From the NCBI GenBank assembly GCA_016788065.1, contig JAEUTI010000009.1:1-64000 (forward strand): a stretch of DNA of 64,000 nt. Direction: 5' to 3'. The stretch comes from Bacteroidia bacterium. GTDB taxonomy: Bacteria > Bacteroidota > Bacteroidia > AKYH767-A > OLB10. Below are positions 55,561 to 64,000 of this stretch, one piece after another (position 1 is the first letter of the stretch; the number at the start of each line of letters is the position of its first letter). The notes under the pieces were generated by a model. The model made no database searches. It had not been told where the DNA came from and saw nothing but the letters and a program-made list of their open reading frames with translations. A program made the translations under genes and the position numbers.

Positions 55561-55564
55561 CACT

Positions 55565-55741
55565 ATGTCGTTTACTGATAAGTTCGATAAAGAAGATTAT
55601 TATCTTTCACCTGAAGGATACCTTATATTCACAGAGGCATATCATTTAAAAAGAGGGTATTGTTGTCACAATAACTGCCGGCATTGTCCCTATAAAAACC
55701 AAAATAAAACAAACATTAAAAGTAACAAAACTGATAAATAA
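55565..55741 (+). CDS. Small Cys-rich DUF5522-like protein
   Basis: This 58-residue protein, too short for most ORF cut-offs, reads MSFTDKFDKEDYYLSPEG...FTEAYHLKRGYCCHNNCRHCPY. The CCxxxCRHCPY cluster of four Cys and two His matches DUF5522-type proteins of Bacteroidota and suggests metal or iron-sulfur binding. It is 26 bp upstream of hutU and shares its promoter. Function unknown. Confidence 0.85.
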   Translation: MSFTDKFDKEDYYLSPEGYLIFTEAYHLKRGYCCHNNCRHCPYKNQNKTNIKSNKTDK

Positions 55742-55767
55742 AATAAATCAGGTAAAGCACTTAACCA

Positions 55768-57444
55768 ATGAGCACAATTTCAGGTAAACTCGATCTTTCA
55801 AAACTCAAGACTCCCACCGGTAATCAGATAAGCTGTAAAGGATGGGTTCAGGAAGCGGCACTTAGAATGCTTCATAATAACCTTGATCCGGAAGTTGCAG
55901 AAAGACCGGAAGATCTGATTGTTTATGGCGGTACCGGAAAGGCAGCAAGAAATCTGGAGTCATTTGAACTAATCGTAAAAGCTTTGCGTGATCTTGAGGA
56001 AAATGAAACACTTTTGATTCAGTCAGGAAAACCTGTCGGAATCCTGCCAACTCATAAAGATGCTCCCCGTGTATTGATCAGTAACTCTATGTTAGTACCC
56101 CATTGGGCTAATTGGGAGCATTTCAGAGCCCTGGAAGCCAAAGGGTTAACAATGTATGGTCAAATGACGGCCGGTTCATGGATTTATATTGGATCACAGG
56201 GGATTGTACAAGGTACTTACGAGACTTTTGGTGAGGTTGCCCGTCAACATTTTGGTGGTTCACTCAGAAATACACTTTCTGTAACCGGTGGATTAGGTGG
56301 AATGGGTGGAGCTCAGCCCCTTGCAATCACTATGAATGAAGGAGTTTGTCTGGCTGCTGATGTAGAAGCGTGGAGAATTCAAAAGCGATTGGATACCCGT
56401 TACATTGATGAAATGACGGATAACATAGACAAAGGAATTGACAGGGCTTTAGAGGCAAAGTCAAAAGGTGAAGCCATTTCAATTGGTGTTGTTTGTAATA
56501 TTATTGATTTGCTGGAGCGGATGCTTGAAAGAGGAATTATTCCGGATTCATTAACGGATCAAACATCGGCACATGATGCACTTGTTGGATATTTTCCGCA
56601 GGGTTTGAATGTTGAACAGGCAAAAGTTTTGCGTGAGTCAGATCCTGAAAAGTATATTCAGTTGAGCAAAGAAAGCATGGTTAAGCACACTTCACTGATG
56701 TTGGAAATGCAAAAACGGGGAGCTGTTACTTTTGATTATGGAAATAATTTAAGAGGGCAGGCTTATGCCATGGGATTGAAAAATGCATTTGATTTTCCGG
56801 GATTTGTGCCTGCATATATTCGCCCGTTGTTTTGTGAAGGAAAAGGTCCTTTCAGATGGGCCGCTTTATCGGGTGATCCTGCCGATATTAAAGTAACAGA
56901 TGACTTGATTCTGGAATTATTTCCTGAAAACAAAGGGTTGGCTCGATGGATTAAAATGGCTCAGGAGCGTATTGCTTTTCAAGGACTTCCGGCAAGAATT
57001 TGCTGGCTTGGACAAGGCGAAAGAGAGAAGGCCGGCTTAGCTTTCAATGAATTAGTGGCTCAAGGGAAGGTAAAAGCTCCAATTGTAATAGGACGGGATC
57101 ATTTGGATACAGGCTCAGTGGCTTCTCCCAATAGGGAAACAGAAGCTATGAAAGATGGTTCGGATGCTATTGCTGACTGGCCTGTTTTAAATGCTTTGAT
57201 AAATACTGCAGGTGGAGCCAGTTGGGTTTCGCTGCATCACGGTGGTGGTGTTGGTATCGGATATTCAATTCATGCCGGCATGGTGATAGTTGCAGATGGA
57301 ACATCGGATGCGGCAGCAAGGATAAAAAGAGTTTTACATAATGATCCTGCCATGGGCGTAATTCGTCACATGGATGCCGGTTATGATATTGCATTGGATA
57401 CAGCAAGAAAGCACCGTTTGGATATAAGAGAAAGATTGAAGTAA
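55768..57444 (+). CDS. hutU: Urocanate hydratase
   Basis: The 558-residue enzyme carries out the second step of histidine breakdown, from urocanate to imidazolonepropionate, using a tightly bound NAD. Family motifs are [47 protein letters not shown] and the Cys region [13 protein letters not shown]. The C-terminal [19 protein letters not shown] is typical. Length is normal. No hutH, hutI or hutG gene is near, so the pathway is scattered. Confidence 0.97.
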   Translation: MSTISGKLDLSKLKTPTGNQISCKGWVQEAALRMLHNNLDPEVAERPEDLIVYGGTGKAARNLESFELIVKALRDLEENETLLIQSGKPVGILPTHKDAPRVLISNSMLVPHWANWEHFRALEAKGLTMYGQMTAGSWIYIGSQGIVQGTYETFGEVARQHFGGSLRNTLSVTGGLGGMGGAQPLAITMNEGVCLAADVEAWRIQKRLDTRYIDEMTDNIDKGIDRALEAKSKGEAISIGVVCNIIDLLERMLERGIIPDSLTDQTSAHDALVGYFPQGLNVEQAKVLRESDPEKYIQLSKESMVKHTSLMLEMQKRGAVTFDYGNNLRGQAYAMGLKNAFDFPGFVPAYIRPLFCEGKGPFRWAALSGDPADIKVTDDLILELFPENKGLARWIKMAQERIAFQGLPARICWLGQGEREKAGLAFNELVAQGKVKAPIVIGRDHLDTGSVASPNRETEAMKDGSDAIADWPVLNALINTAGGASWVSLHHGGGVGIGYSIHAGMVIVADGTSDAAARIKRVLHNDPAMGVIRHMDAGYDIALDTARKHRLDIRERLK

Positions 57445-57498
57445 TGGCTATTCAGATTTTTTGGAATGGTATTTGAAAGATCGGTTTAAACGAATTCT

Positions 57499-57906
57499 AT
57501 GAGAAATTCCCGGATACTGATGATGTTGTTATCCATAGTTATGGTTACAACTTTACATTCCTGTGTTGATGATGACAATGCGGAACCTGATCTGCCGGGT
57601 GCTGATCGTGATAAGTTTGTAGGCAGTTGGCTTTGTCGCGAAACAGTTACAGGTGCTACACCAACTACCTTTACCATCACCATTCAAAAGTATGGTTCAT
57701 TTGATTCCTTAAAAGTATTTAATTTTAATAACCTTGGCGCTCCATATTCTGTGTATTGGATAGTTTCCGGAAACAGCGTTACAATTCCGGCCCAGACAGT
57801 TACCCAGGTAGATATTTCCGGAACAGGTATTTTCAGTAATTCAAAGATTAATTTGAGTTATACTTCCGACACCGAATCGGTTTCAGCGGAATGTACCAAA
57901 CAATGA
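57499..57906 (+). CDS. Small lipoprotein, unknown function
   Basis: This 135-residue protein has a signal peptide with lipobox (TTLHSC), an acidic start (VDDDNAEPDLPGADRD) and FVGSWLCRETV, then a single small beta-rich domain with two further Cys. The pattern resembles the lipocalin-like small lipoproteins of Bacteroidota. No catalytic motif. It lies 54 bp after hutU. Confidence 0.72.
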   Translation: MRNSRILMMLLSIVMVTTLHSCVDDDNAEPDLPGADRDKFVGSWLCRETVTGATPTTFTITIQKYGSFDSLKVFNFNNLGAPYSVYWIVSGNSVTIPAQTVTQVDISGTGIFSNSKINLSYTSDTESVSAECTKQ

Positions 57907-58054
57907 TGTTTTATATTTCAACACATCAAATAATACGGATTCACCCCAAATTTTGAGTTGTTTACGTAAAACAGCAATCGAATCAGTGCTTTGTAGTTAA
58001 AATTGTGGTTATTGATCTGCCTTATAGTGGTCAATTAAACCTCAATTCAACGCT

Positions 58055-60862
58055 ATGAAAAAATTATTTACCCTACTATTGATCGTTATGGGATGGCAAT
58101 TCGGAGTTGCCCAGGTAACAATCACACAAAACGACATGCCACAATCAGGTGATGAACTTTACCGAACGCGGGCGAATGTAAATCCATTTTTGAATTATGG
58201 TGCTACAGGTCCAAATCATGTTTGGAATTTCACCAACCTCACTGCTTCCAATCAGGATTCAGCAATTTATCAATCGGTTTCATCTACCAACTTCGTGTAT
58301 GCGATTGCCTATGTAGATTTTTTTCTGAATCCTAACAGAGCTAATCATGCAAGGCAGGGAGTAGATATTCCTTTCAATAACTTGTTGCCGATCGATGATC
58401 CGTACACTTTTTATTACAGAAGTTCATCGGTGTATAAGAAAGTTGGATATGGTGTAGGACTTGCCGGAATCCCTGTTCCAATTATTTATTCTAACCATGA
58501 TGAAATTTACAGTTTGCCAATAAATTATAATGATACTGATTCCACTTTTTCCTCATATAACCTGAGCATTCCAACATTAGCATATTATGGTTATGAGCAA
58601 AGCCGGATTAATGAGGTAGATGGCTGGGGAGTAATAAACACCCCTTCAGGAACCTACAATGCACTCCGTGTGAAAACAGAATTGTATGGAAGAGATTCCA
58701 TTAATTTAGATACTTTAAGTTTAGGATTTACTATTGACAGACCATTGATTACAGAATACAAATGGTTGTCGCCCGGTTACCGTGTTCCTGTTTTACAGAT
58801 CAATACTACTGAATTATTTGGTGTAGAGATTATCACGGATATATTCTTCTACGATGAACCTCGCACGTTGAATGTTGCACCACCATTGGCAAATGTAATT
58901 TGTCCCGGAAGCACTATTCCGGTTTCTTATGTTGCTACCGGAGTTTATAACAGTGGAGGAATTTTCAATCCTGCAAACATTTTCTGTGCACAGCTGTCTG
59001 ATGCAGTTGGTGATTTCAGTGCTCCTGTAAACATAGGTCAGGTAACAGCAACAACTTCAGGAACTATTAATGCCACTATACCTGCGAATACCCCTCCTGG
59101 TACCGGATACAGAATCAGAGTTATTTCAACAAATCCGGCATATACCGGAAACGATAACGGTTATGATCTGGCTATCGGAACCACTCCGGTTGCTACTGCT
59201 ACTGCAATGGGCGTAACTACTTTTTGTGAAGGCGGTTCAGTGATGTTATCGGCAACTGTTGATCCTGCTTATACTTATCAATGGCAACTGGATGGGGTCG
59301 ATGTAGTAGGGGCAAACGGGTCTGATTACATTGCTACAGTTGGTGGAAATTACACTGCGATTGTTACCAATGCATGTGGTTCCGTTACAACAGCTGCAAT
59401 CAGTGTAACCGTAAATGAATTACCTGAGCATACATTTAGCCAATCGGCTTATTTAATTTGCGACGGAACACCTGTTACTCTGGCGCCGCTCAATGTTACG
59501 GGTCAATCATCATTAACCTATCAATGGTTTGAAAGTGGCGTTGCAATCACAGGCGAAACCAACGCAACATTAACAACAACTTTATCAGGAAATTATAGTG
59601 TTGAGGTGATTAATTCTGTGACAGGATGTGCATTTACTTCTTCACCGGTGAGTGTTACTATTGATGCTATTCCGGCAATTTCGCTTACTGCAGCCGGAAA
59701 TACCACTTTCTGTGACGGAGCTTCGGTAAACCTGGAAGCAACTATTGTATCCGGATTAACTTACCAGTGGTACCTTGATGGTACTGCAATCAGCGGAGCT
59801 ACAACATCTGATCTTACTGCTACAGCTTCTGGAAATTATACAGTTGAAGTTACTACTTCCAATGGATGTACTGCAACTTCAACCGGTATTGCAGTGACAG
59901 TTGAACCTTTGCCAACAGCAGTAACACTGAATGCATCCGGAGCGCTTACTTTTTGCCAGGGTGGTTCGGTTACTTTAGATTTCGTTGCTGATCCCGGTGT
60001 AACCTACGGTTGGTACCAGAATGGAGTTTTACTTGCTTCTGCTTCAGGAAACACTTATAATGTAATTGATGCCGGACAGTATACCGTTGTTGCAACGAAT
60101 GCTGCTGGATGTACTTCAACATCGGCTGCAACAACAGTTGTAGTGAATGCATTGCCAGCTAATCCTGTCATAACACCTTTAGGAAGTACTGTTTTCTGCG
60201 CCGGAGGAAGTGTTGTACTTGAAACACCACTTGTAACAGGTTACACCTATCAATGGACAGTTAATGGAGTATTAATCAGTGGAGCTACTTCAAATCAATA
60301 TACTGTTGCTGACTCTTCCGGTTTCTATTCAGTTGAAGTTACCAATGCTGATGGTTGTTCAGCGATTGCATCTATATCTTATCAGGTAGTTGTAAATCCG
60401 TTACCAGCAGTTCCGGTAATCACTGCAGTTGTTGATACTTTATTTGCTTCCGGTTCCGGACCGTTTCAGTGGTACCTGAATGGAAATGCAATTTCAGGAG
60501 CAACCGGTGCTTATTATGTGGTAACTGCAAATGGAAATTATTCAGTTATGGTAACCGATGTAAATGGCTGTGAAAGCGCATCATTACCTTACATATTTAC
60601 AACAGTCGGGATAGGTCAGATTTCAACAGGTAGTTTCAATGTATTCCCAAATCCTTCAAATGGTGTGTATGTTGTAACGTTTACTGAAAATGCAATTGGA
60701 AACACTTACATGATTCATGAAGTAACCGGCAAACTTATCCAATCCGGTAAATTAAGTGGTTCAAATTCGAAATTGGATATTAGTGAGGTTCCTGCAGGAA
60801 TTTACTTCCTGACAATATCAAATGTTACATCCTCAGAAGTAATAAAGTTGGTTAAAAATTGA
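58055..60862 (+). CDS. Large secreted Ig-repeat protein with T9SS sorting domain
   Basis: This 935-residue protein has a signal peptide (1-19), an N-terminal unknown domain (about 20-270), then about seven Ig-like repeats (for example TTFCEGGSVMLSATV and YQWQLDGVDV), each with FC and CG/CT Cys pairs. The last 75 residues form a type A T9SS sorting domain (FNVFPNPSNGVYVVTF, PAGIYFLTI, VIKLVKN). It is exported by T9SS and cut or anchored at the surface. Adhesion is a reasonable guess. A long terminator follows. Confidence 0.93.
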   Translation: MKKLFTLLLIVMGWQFGVAQVTITQNDMPQSGDELYRTRANVNPFLNYGATGPNHVWNFTNLTASNQDSAIYQSVSSTNFVYAIAYVDFFLNPNRANHARQGVDIPFNNLLPIDDPYTFYYRSSSVYKKVGYGVGLAGIPVPIIYSNHDEIYSLPINYNDTDSTFSSYNLSIPTLAYYGYEQSRINEVDGWGVINTPSGTYNALRVKTELYGRDSINLDTLSLGFTIDRPLITEYKWLSPGYRVPVLQINTTELFGVEIITDIFFYDEPRTLNVAPPLANVICPGSTIPVSYVATGVYNSGGIFNPANIFCAQLSDAVGDFSAPVNIGQVTATTSGTINATIPANTPPGTGYRIRVISTNPAYTGNDNGYDLAIGTTPVATATAMGVTTFCEGGSVMLSATVDPAYTYQWQLDGVDVVGANGSDYIATVGGNYTAIVTNACGSVTTAAISVTVNELPEHTFSQSAYLICDGTPVTLAPLNVTGQSSLTYQWFESGVAITGETNATLTTTLSGNYSVEVINSVTGCAFTSSPVSVTIDAIPAISLTAAGNTTFCDGASVNLEATIVSGLTYQWYLDGTAISGATTSDLTATASGNYTVEVTTSNGCTATSTGIAVTVEPLPTAVTLNASGALTFCQGGSVTLDFVADPGVTYGWYQNGVLLASASGNTYNVIDAGQYTVVATNAAGCTSTSAATTVVVNALPANPVITPLGSTVFCAGGSVVLETPLVTGYTYQWTVNGVLISGATSNQYTVADSSGFYSVEVTNADGCSAIASISYQVVVNPLPAVPVITAVVDTLFASGSGPFQWYLNGNAISGATGAYYVVTANGNYSVMVTDVNGCESASLPYIFTTVGIGQISTGSFNVFPNPSNGVYVVTFTENAIGNTYMIHEVTGKLIQSGKLSGSNSKLDISEVPAGIYFLTISNVTSSEVIKLVKN

Positions 60863-60878
60863 TTATGATTTGAAAGTT

Positions 60879-60921
60879 AAAGGGCTGATAAAATGATATT
60901 CATTTTATCAGCCCTTTTTTA
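60879..60921 (+). terminator. Terminator of the Ig-repeat protein gene
   Basis: A 17-bp perfect stem (AAAGGGCTGATAAAATG and its complement) with a 5-base loop is followed by a T-run. Confidence 0.93.
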
Positions 60922-60961
60922 TTTGGAGGAAAGTCAATTATTAATTGACACCCAAAAATGG

Positions 60962-61621
60962 TTAAGCTAATTCTGCTAATACATCAACACTTCCGGTAAC
61001 TTTTTGATTTAGCCTGACATTCACCATAGCATTCAGGGGAAGGTAAACATCGACTCTGGATCCAAATTTGATAAAACCAAGTTCAGCACCCTGACGGATC
61101 ATATCTCCCTCATGAGGATAATAAACAATACGATTTGCTAGGGCTCCTGCAATTTGTCTCACCAAAATTTCAGTTTTATTATCCTTCTGAATTACAACTG
61201 TTGTTCTTTCATTTTCAGTTGAAGCTTTTGGATGCCAGGCGACCAGTTTTTTACCTTTATGATATCTTAGAAACTTAATGCTTCCGCTTACGGGATACCA
61301 GTTTGCGTGAACGTTAATCGGTGACATGAAAATAGAAACCTGCAATCTCTCGTCTTTAAAATATTCGCTTTCAAAAGTTTTTTCAATAACAACAACTTTG
61401 CCGTCTGCAGGGCAGATAACATAGGCATCATTTCTTGAAATTTCTCTTTTTGGCATTCTGAAAAACTGAAGTATGAGAAGAAAAAATACCAATGACACAA
61501 ACAGTGTTAATCCCATGATCATACTTTGTCCGGGCATAAATACCAGGACCAAAACATTGACAAGAATCAGGGCCGCTGCAGTGCCACTAAGGATTCCATA
61601 ACCTTCTTTGTGAATTTTCAT
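60962..61621 (-). CDS. psd: Phosphatidylserine decarboxylase, short type
   Basis: This 219-residue enzyme makes phosphatidylethanolamine. Two N-terminal membrane helices (about 14-50) precede the catalytic domain with VICPADGKVVV, VSIFMSPINVHANWYP and the self-processing site GFIKFGSRVDVYLP, where FGS is the cleavage motif. The length fits the short PSD class. It shares a bidirectional terminator with glutamate dehydrogenase on its upstream side. Confidence 0.95.
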   Translation of the reverse strand: MKIHKEGYGILSGTAAALILVNVLVLVFMPGQSMIMGLTLFVSLVFFLLILQFFRMPKREISRNDAYVICPADGKVVVIEKTFESEYFKDERLQVSIFMSPINVHANWYPVSGSIKFLRYHKGKKLVAWHPKASTENERTTVVIQKDNKTEILVRQIAGALANRIVYYPHEGDMIRQGAELGFIKFGSRVDVYLPLNAMVNVRLNQKVTGSVDVLAELA

Positions 61622-61644
61622 ATTGCTTTTATTTTACTTCAAAT

Positions 61645-61672
61645 AAAAAAAGCCGGTATTTCCGGCTTTTTT
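61645..61672. terminator. Bidirectional terminator between psd and glutamate dehydrogenase
   Basis: The stem AGCCGG/CCGGCT is extended by A-T pairs (AAAAAA before, TTTTT after) around a 5-base loop. It lies directly below the minus-strand glutamate dehydrogenase gene. Confidence 0.85.
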
Positions 61673-61678
61673 ATAGAA

Positions 61679-62962
61679 TTAATAGCTGCCTCTCGATTTG
61701 ATTCCTTTTTCAATTTTTTCGAGTGCGAATATATAAGCAGCGATCCTCATAGATACTTTGTATTTCACAGATGTTTGCCAAACATTTTCAAATGCTTTCT
61801 TCATCCAGTTGTCGGCACGTTTATTAATTTCATCTTCAGAGTAATAATAGCCGGTACGGTTTTGAACCCACTCGAAATAGGAGACAGTAACACCACCGCC
61901 ATTGGCAAGAATATCAGGAACGATTGTTACACCTTTATCATTCAGAATTTTATCGGCATTGGCTGTAGTTGGGCCATTGGCACCTTCAACAATCAGTTTT
62001 GCTTTGATTTTATGAGCATTGGTACGTGCAGTGATCTGATCTTCCATTGCACAAGGTGCAATTACATCAACCTTCAAGGTAAGTACCTCTTCATTCTTAA
62101 TTAGTGTGCCTCCTTTAAATCCTTTGAGTACACCTTTGTTTTTATCGCGATAAGCAATTGCTTTCTGGATATCGATTCCTTTTTCATTGTAGAATGCAGC
62201 TGTATGGTCAGAAATTCCGACAACTTTTACACCATGCTTTACAAAATGCATAGCAGTAATAGAACCAACATTACCAAATCCCTGAACAGCAGCGGTGCAT
62301 TTTGTTGGATCCATTCCAAGTTTTTCCATTGCCTGCAAAGCAGAAACAACAACACCACGTCCGGTAGCTTCAACACGACCCAGTGATCCACCAAGGTGCA
62401 GTGGTTTTCCGGTTACAATACCCGGAGTGAAAGCACCTGATATTTTAGAAAACTCATCAACAATCCAGGCCATTTCCTGCTGACCGGTATTCATATCGGG
62501 TGCAGGGATGTCTTTATCAACACCAAAAATGTCTGCCATTGCAGCAGTGTAAGTACGAGTCAGACGCTCTAATTCGCCTTTTGACATAGAACGAGGGTCG
62601 CATTTGATTCCACCTTTAGCACCTCCATAAGGGATATCGGCGATTGCACACTTGAATGCCATCCAGGCAGCAAGAGCTTTTACCTCATCCGTGTTAACAT
62701 CCATAGAGTAACGAATTCCACCTTTTGAAGGACCAAGGGCAGTACTGTGAATTACCCGGTGACCTTCAAAAACAACTGTAGATCCGTTGTCCATTTTGAT
62801 TGGCAAACTAACATGAATTTGCTTTTCGGGACTTTTGATAATTTCATAAACATCTTTATCTAACTTGACAATTGAAGCCGCCATATTGAGACGGGCAATC
62901 ATTTCTTCAAACGGGTTCGTGCTGTCAGTAGCAGGATTCCCTTTCTTGGTCGTTTTATTCAC
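61679..62962 (-). CDS. gdhA: Glutamate dehydrogenase (Glu/Leu/Phe/Val family)
   Basis: The 427-residue enzyme interconverts glutamate and 2-oxoglutarate plus ammonium. Motifs: KGGIRYSMDVNTDEVKALA, CAIADIPYGGAKGGIKCDP (catalytic Lys), GSLGRVEATGRGVV and the nucleotide fold VQGFGNVGSITAMHF. The length and the GGIRY/GAKGGI pattern fit the hexameric small type. NAD or NADP preference is not certain. Single-gene unit with a downstream terminator. Confidence 0.95.
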   Translation of the reverse strand: MNKTTKKGNPATDSTNPFEEMIARLNMAASIVKLDKDVYEIIKSPEKQIHVSLPIKMDNGSTVVFEGHRVIHSTALGPSKGGIRYSMDVNTDEVKALAAWMAFKCAIADIPYGGAKGGIKCDPRSMSKGELERLTRTYTAAMADIFGVDKDIPAPDMNTGQQEMAWIVDEFSKISGAFTPGIVTGKPLHLGGSLGRVEATGRGVVVSALQAMEKLGMDPTKCTAAVQGFGNVGSITAMHFVKHGVKVVGISDHTAAFYNEKGIDIQKAIAYRDKNKGVLKGFKGGTLIKNEEVLTLKVDVIAPCAMEDQITARTNAHKIKAKLIVEGANGPTTANADKILNDKGVTIVPDILANGGGVTVSYFEWVQNRTGYYYSEDEINKRADNWMKKAFENVWQTSVKYKVSMRIAAYIFALEKIEKGIKSRGSY

Positions 62963-62989
62963 AGAATTAAGTTTAGTTAAAACAGGGTG

Positions 62990-62997
62990 CGAAATTA
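62990..62997 (-). promoter_or_regulatory. Candidate -7 element of glutamate dehydrogenase (TAATTTCG)
   Basis: One base differs from TAnnTTTG, 28 bp upstream of the start. No other feature is seen in the rest of the 216-bp gap up to 63178. Confidence 0.4.
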
Positions 62998-63178
62998 GGG
63001 ATTTTTAGGCTCTGCTAACCAATTTTTAATGATTTTTTACCATTTTAATTAAGCTTTTTGAACAGGTAAGATAGGTTGAAGGGACTCATAATATATTGAT
63101 ATACAGTAGTATATTAAAATTTTTATAAATCTTAATCAAGAATTATTAACTTTAATTTTTTAAATCCCCCTTCGTTTC

Positions 63179-64000
63179 ATGAAATTGAATCTGTTTATCA
63201 CTTTGCTCCTGTTGTTGTCCGCTGTTGCGGATGCCCAGGAATTTGGAACCTGTTCTCACCGGAAATCATCAAGAATGGGTGCATCCGTCCAGGCCATTGA
63301 TTATGAAGTTCCTCACATAGGAATTTATATTGACTCCATCAATTTCAGTGGACAGCAATTACAAGCAATGGCCTCCCTGACTGTAAAAGCTGTTTCAGCG
63401 CCGGTTAGTCAGGTAAATTTCGATTTATTAGGATTCAGTATTGATTCGATTTCTATTTCAGGCTATAGCAATACCTACACTTACAATGACACTGTAATAG
63501 CTATAAATATTAACCCTGTGCTTGCTATAGGTGATAGTGCTGTCGTTAAAATCTATTATCACGGTTCTCCGGCACAGGATCAATCTGGGTGGGGAGGATT
63601 TTACTTTAGCGGAACTTATGCTTTCAATTTGGGAGTTGGATTTGATGCTGATCCGCATAATTATGGAAGGGCATGGTATCCTTGTGTGGATAATTTTACA
63701 TCGCGGAGTTTATACGATTTCTATATTTCCACACCGGCAACATCGAAAGCATTTTGTAATGGAATTTTGCAGCAAAGCACAGTACTTCCTGATGGCAGAA
63801 TTCAATGGCACTGGAAAATGAATCAAACTATTCCAAGTTATCTGGTAAGCATGGCCGTTGCCCCTTATTATACCTTGCAAAGAACATCAAATGGTATACC
63901 AGTAGAATGGGCTGCATTACCTGTGGATACGCCTTTAGTTTTAGGAACATTTTCAAATCTTGATACTGCATTATCGAGCTACATAACGGCGTATGGTCCC
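63179..64000 (+). CDS. M1 family metallopeptidase, N-terminal part (cut by window end)
   Basis: The frame starts with ATG at 63179 and stays open to the last base (274 codons). It opens with a signal peptide (MKLNLFITLLLLLSAVADAQ), then the M1 N-terminal beta domain, with RAWYPCVDNFTSRSLYDFYI matching the family R-x-W-[FY]-P-C-x-D region. The catalytic HExxH lies beyond the window. Secreted M1 peptidases in Bacteroidota often end in a T9SS domain, which cannot be seen here. Confidence 0.88.
   Translation, partial: MKLNLFITLLLLLSAVADAQEFGTCSHRKSSRMGASVQAIDYEVPHIGIYIDSINFSGQQLQAMASLTVKAVSAPVSQVNFDLLGFSIDSISISGYSNTYTYNDTVIAININPVLAIGDSAVVKIYYHGSPAQDQSGWGGFYFSGTYAFNLGVGFDADPHNYGRAWYPCVDNFTSRSLYDFYISTPATSKAFCNGILQQSTVLPDGRIQWHWKMNQTIPSYLVSMAVAPYYTLQRTSNGIPVEWAALPVDTPLVLGTFSNLDTALSSYITAYGP

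Overview
The window is about 64 kb of a Bacteroidota chromosome, probably from one of the classes that carry the type IX secretion system. The evidence is a fused ccoNO gene for cbb3 oxidase, TonB receptors with a carboxypeptidase-like N-terminal domain, FadL-type and DUF5723 outer-membrane proteins, a protein with a C-terminal T9SS type A sorting signal, archaeal-type ProRS, and many promoters with the Bacteroidota -7 element TAnnTTTG. I cannot name a genus. Most of the window is ordinary core genome with short operons.

Layout. 1-8.4 kb (minus): cbb3 oxidase and its maturation genes, ccoI, ccoS, ccoNO, ccoQ, ccoP, ccoG, ccoH and a TauE/SafE-like transporter cut by the window edge. 8.5-13.7 kb (minus): a UbiD decarboxylase, a mitochondrial-type citrate synthase, a small membrane protein and enolase. 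13.8-17.0 kb (plus): a probable metal (copper?) set made of a Cys/His exported protein, a TonB receptor and a periplasmic HMA protein. 17-25 kb: surface proteins and lipoproteins around an M16 peptidase. 25-37.5 kb (mostly plus): proS, tRNA-Glu, rpsT, radC, upp, a YjjG-type phosphatase, an ABC permease, rpsF-rpsR-rplI and efp. 37.5-42.8 kb: typA, then a DUF4397 lipoprotein gene split by an insertion sequence. 43-49 kb: an LpxD-like acyltransferase, a SpoIIE-type phosphatase, and a polysaccharide polymerase/ligase, Wzz and flippase set. 49-64 kb: rnhB, a large membrane-anchored propeller protein, a LysM glucosaminidase, a D-cysteine desulfhydrase-like enzyme, hutU, a large Ig-repeat T9SS cargo, psd, glutamate dehydrogenase and the start of an M1 peptidase.

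Two structures stand out. First, 40007-42468 is a complete 2,462-bp IS1595/ISXO2-type element, with imperfect terminal inverted repeats, an 8-bp target duplication (AGATAATC) and three unrecognised passenger ORFs. Removing it with one duplication copy restores an in-frame 238-residue DUF4397 protein. Second, the two cbb3 promoters share one geometry: a Crp/Fnr-type palindrome centred exactly 33 bp upstream of the -7 element centre. The ccoS-ccoNO promoter has a second palindrome exactly 22 bp further upstream. This suggests a redox or oxygen regulon that ties copper loading (ccoI) to oxidase synthesis.

Promoter, terminator and functional calls rest on reading motifs by eye. No database search was possible.
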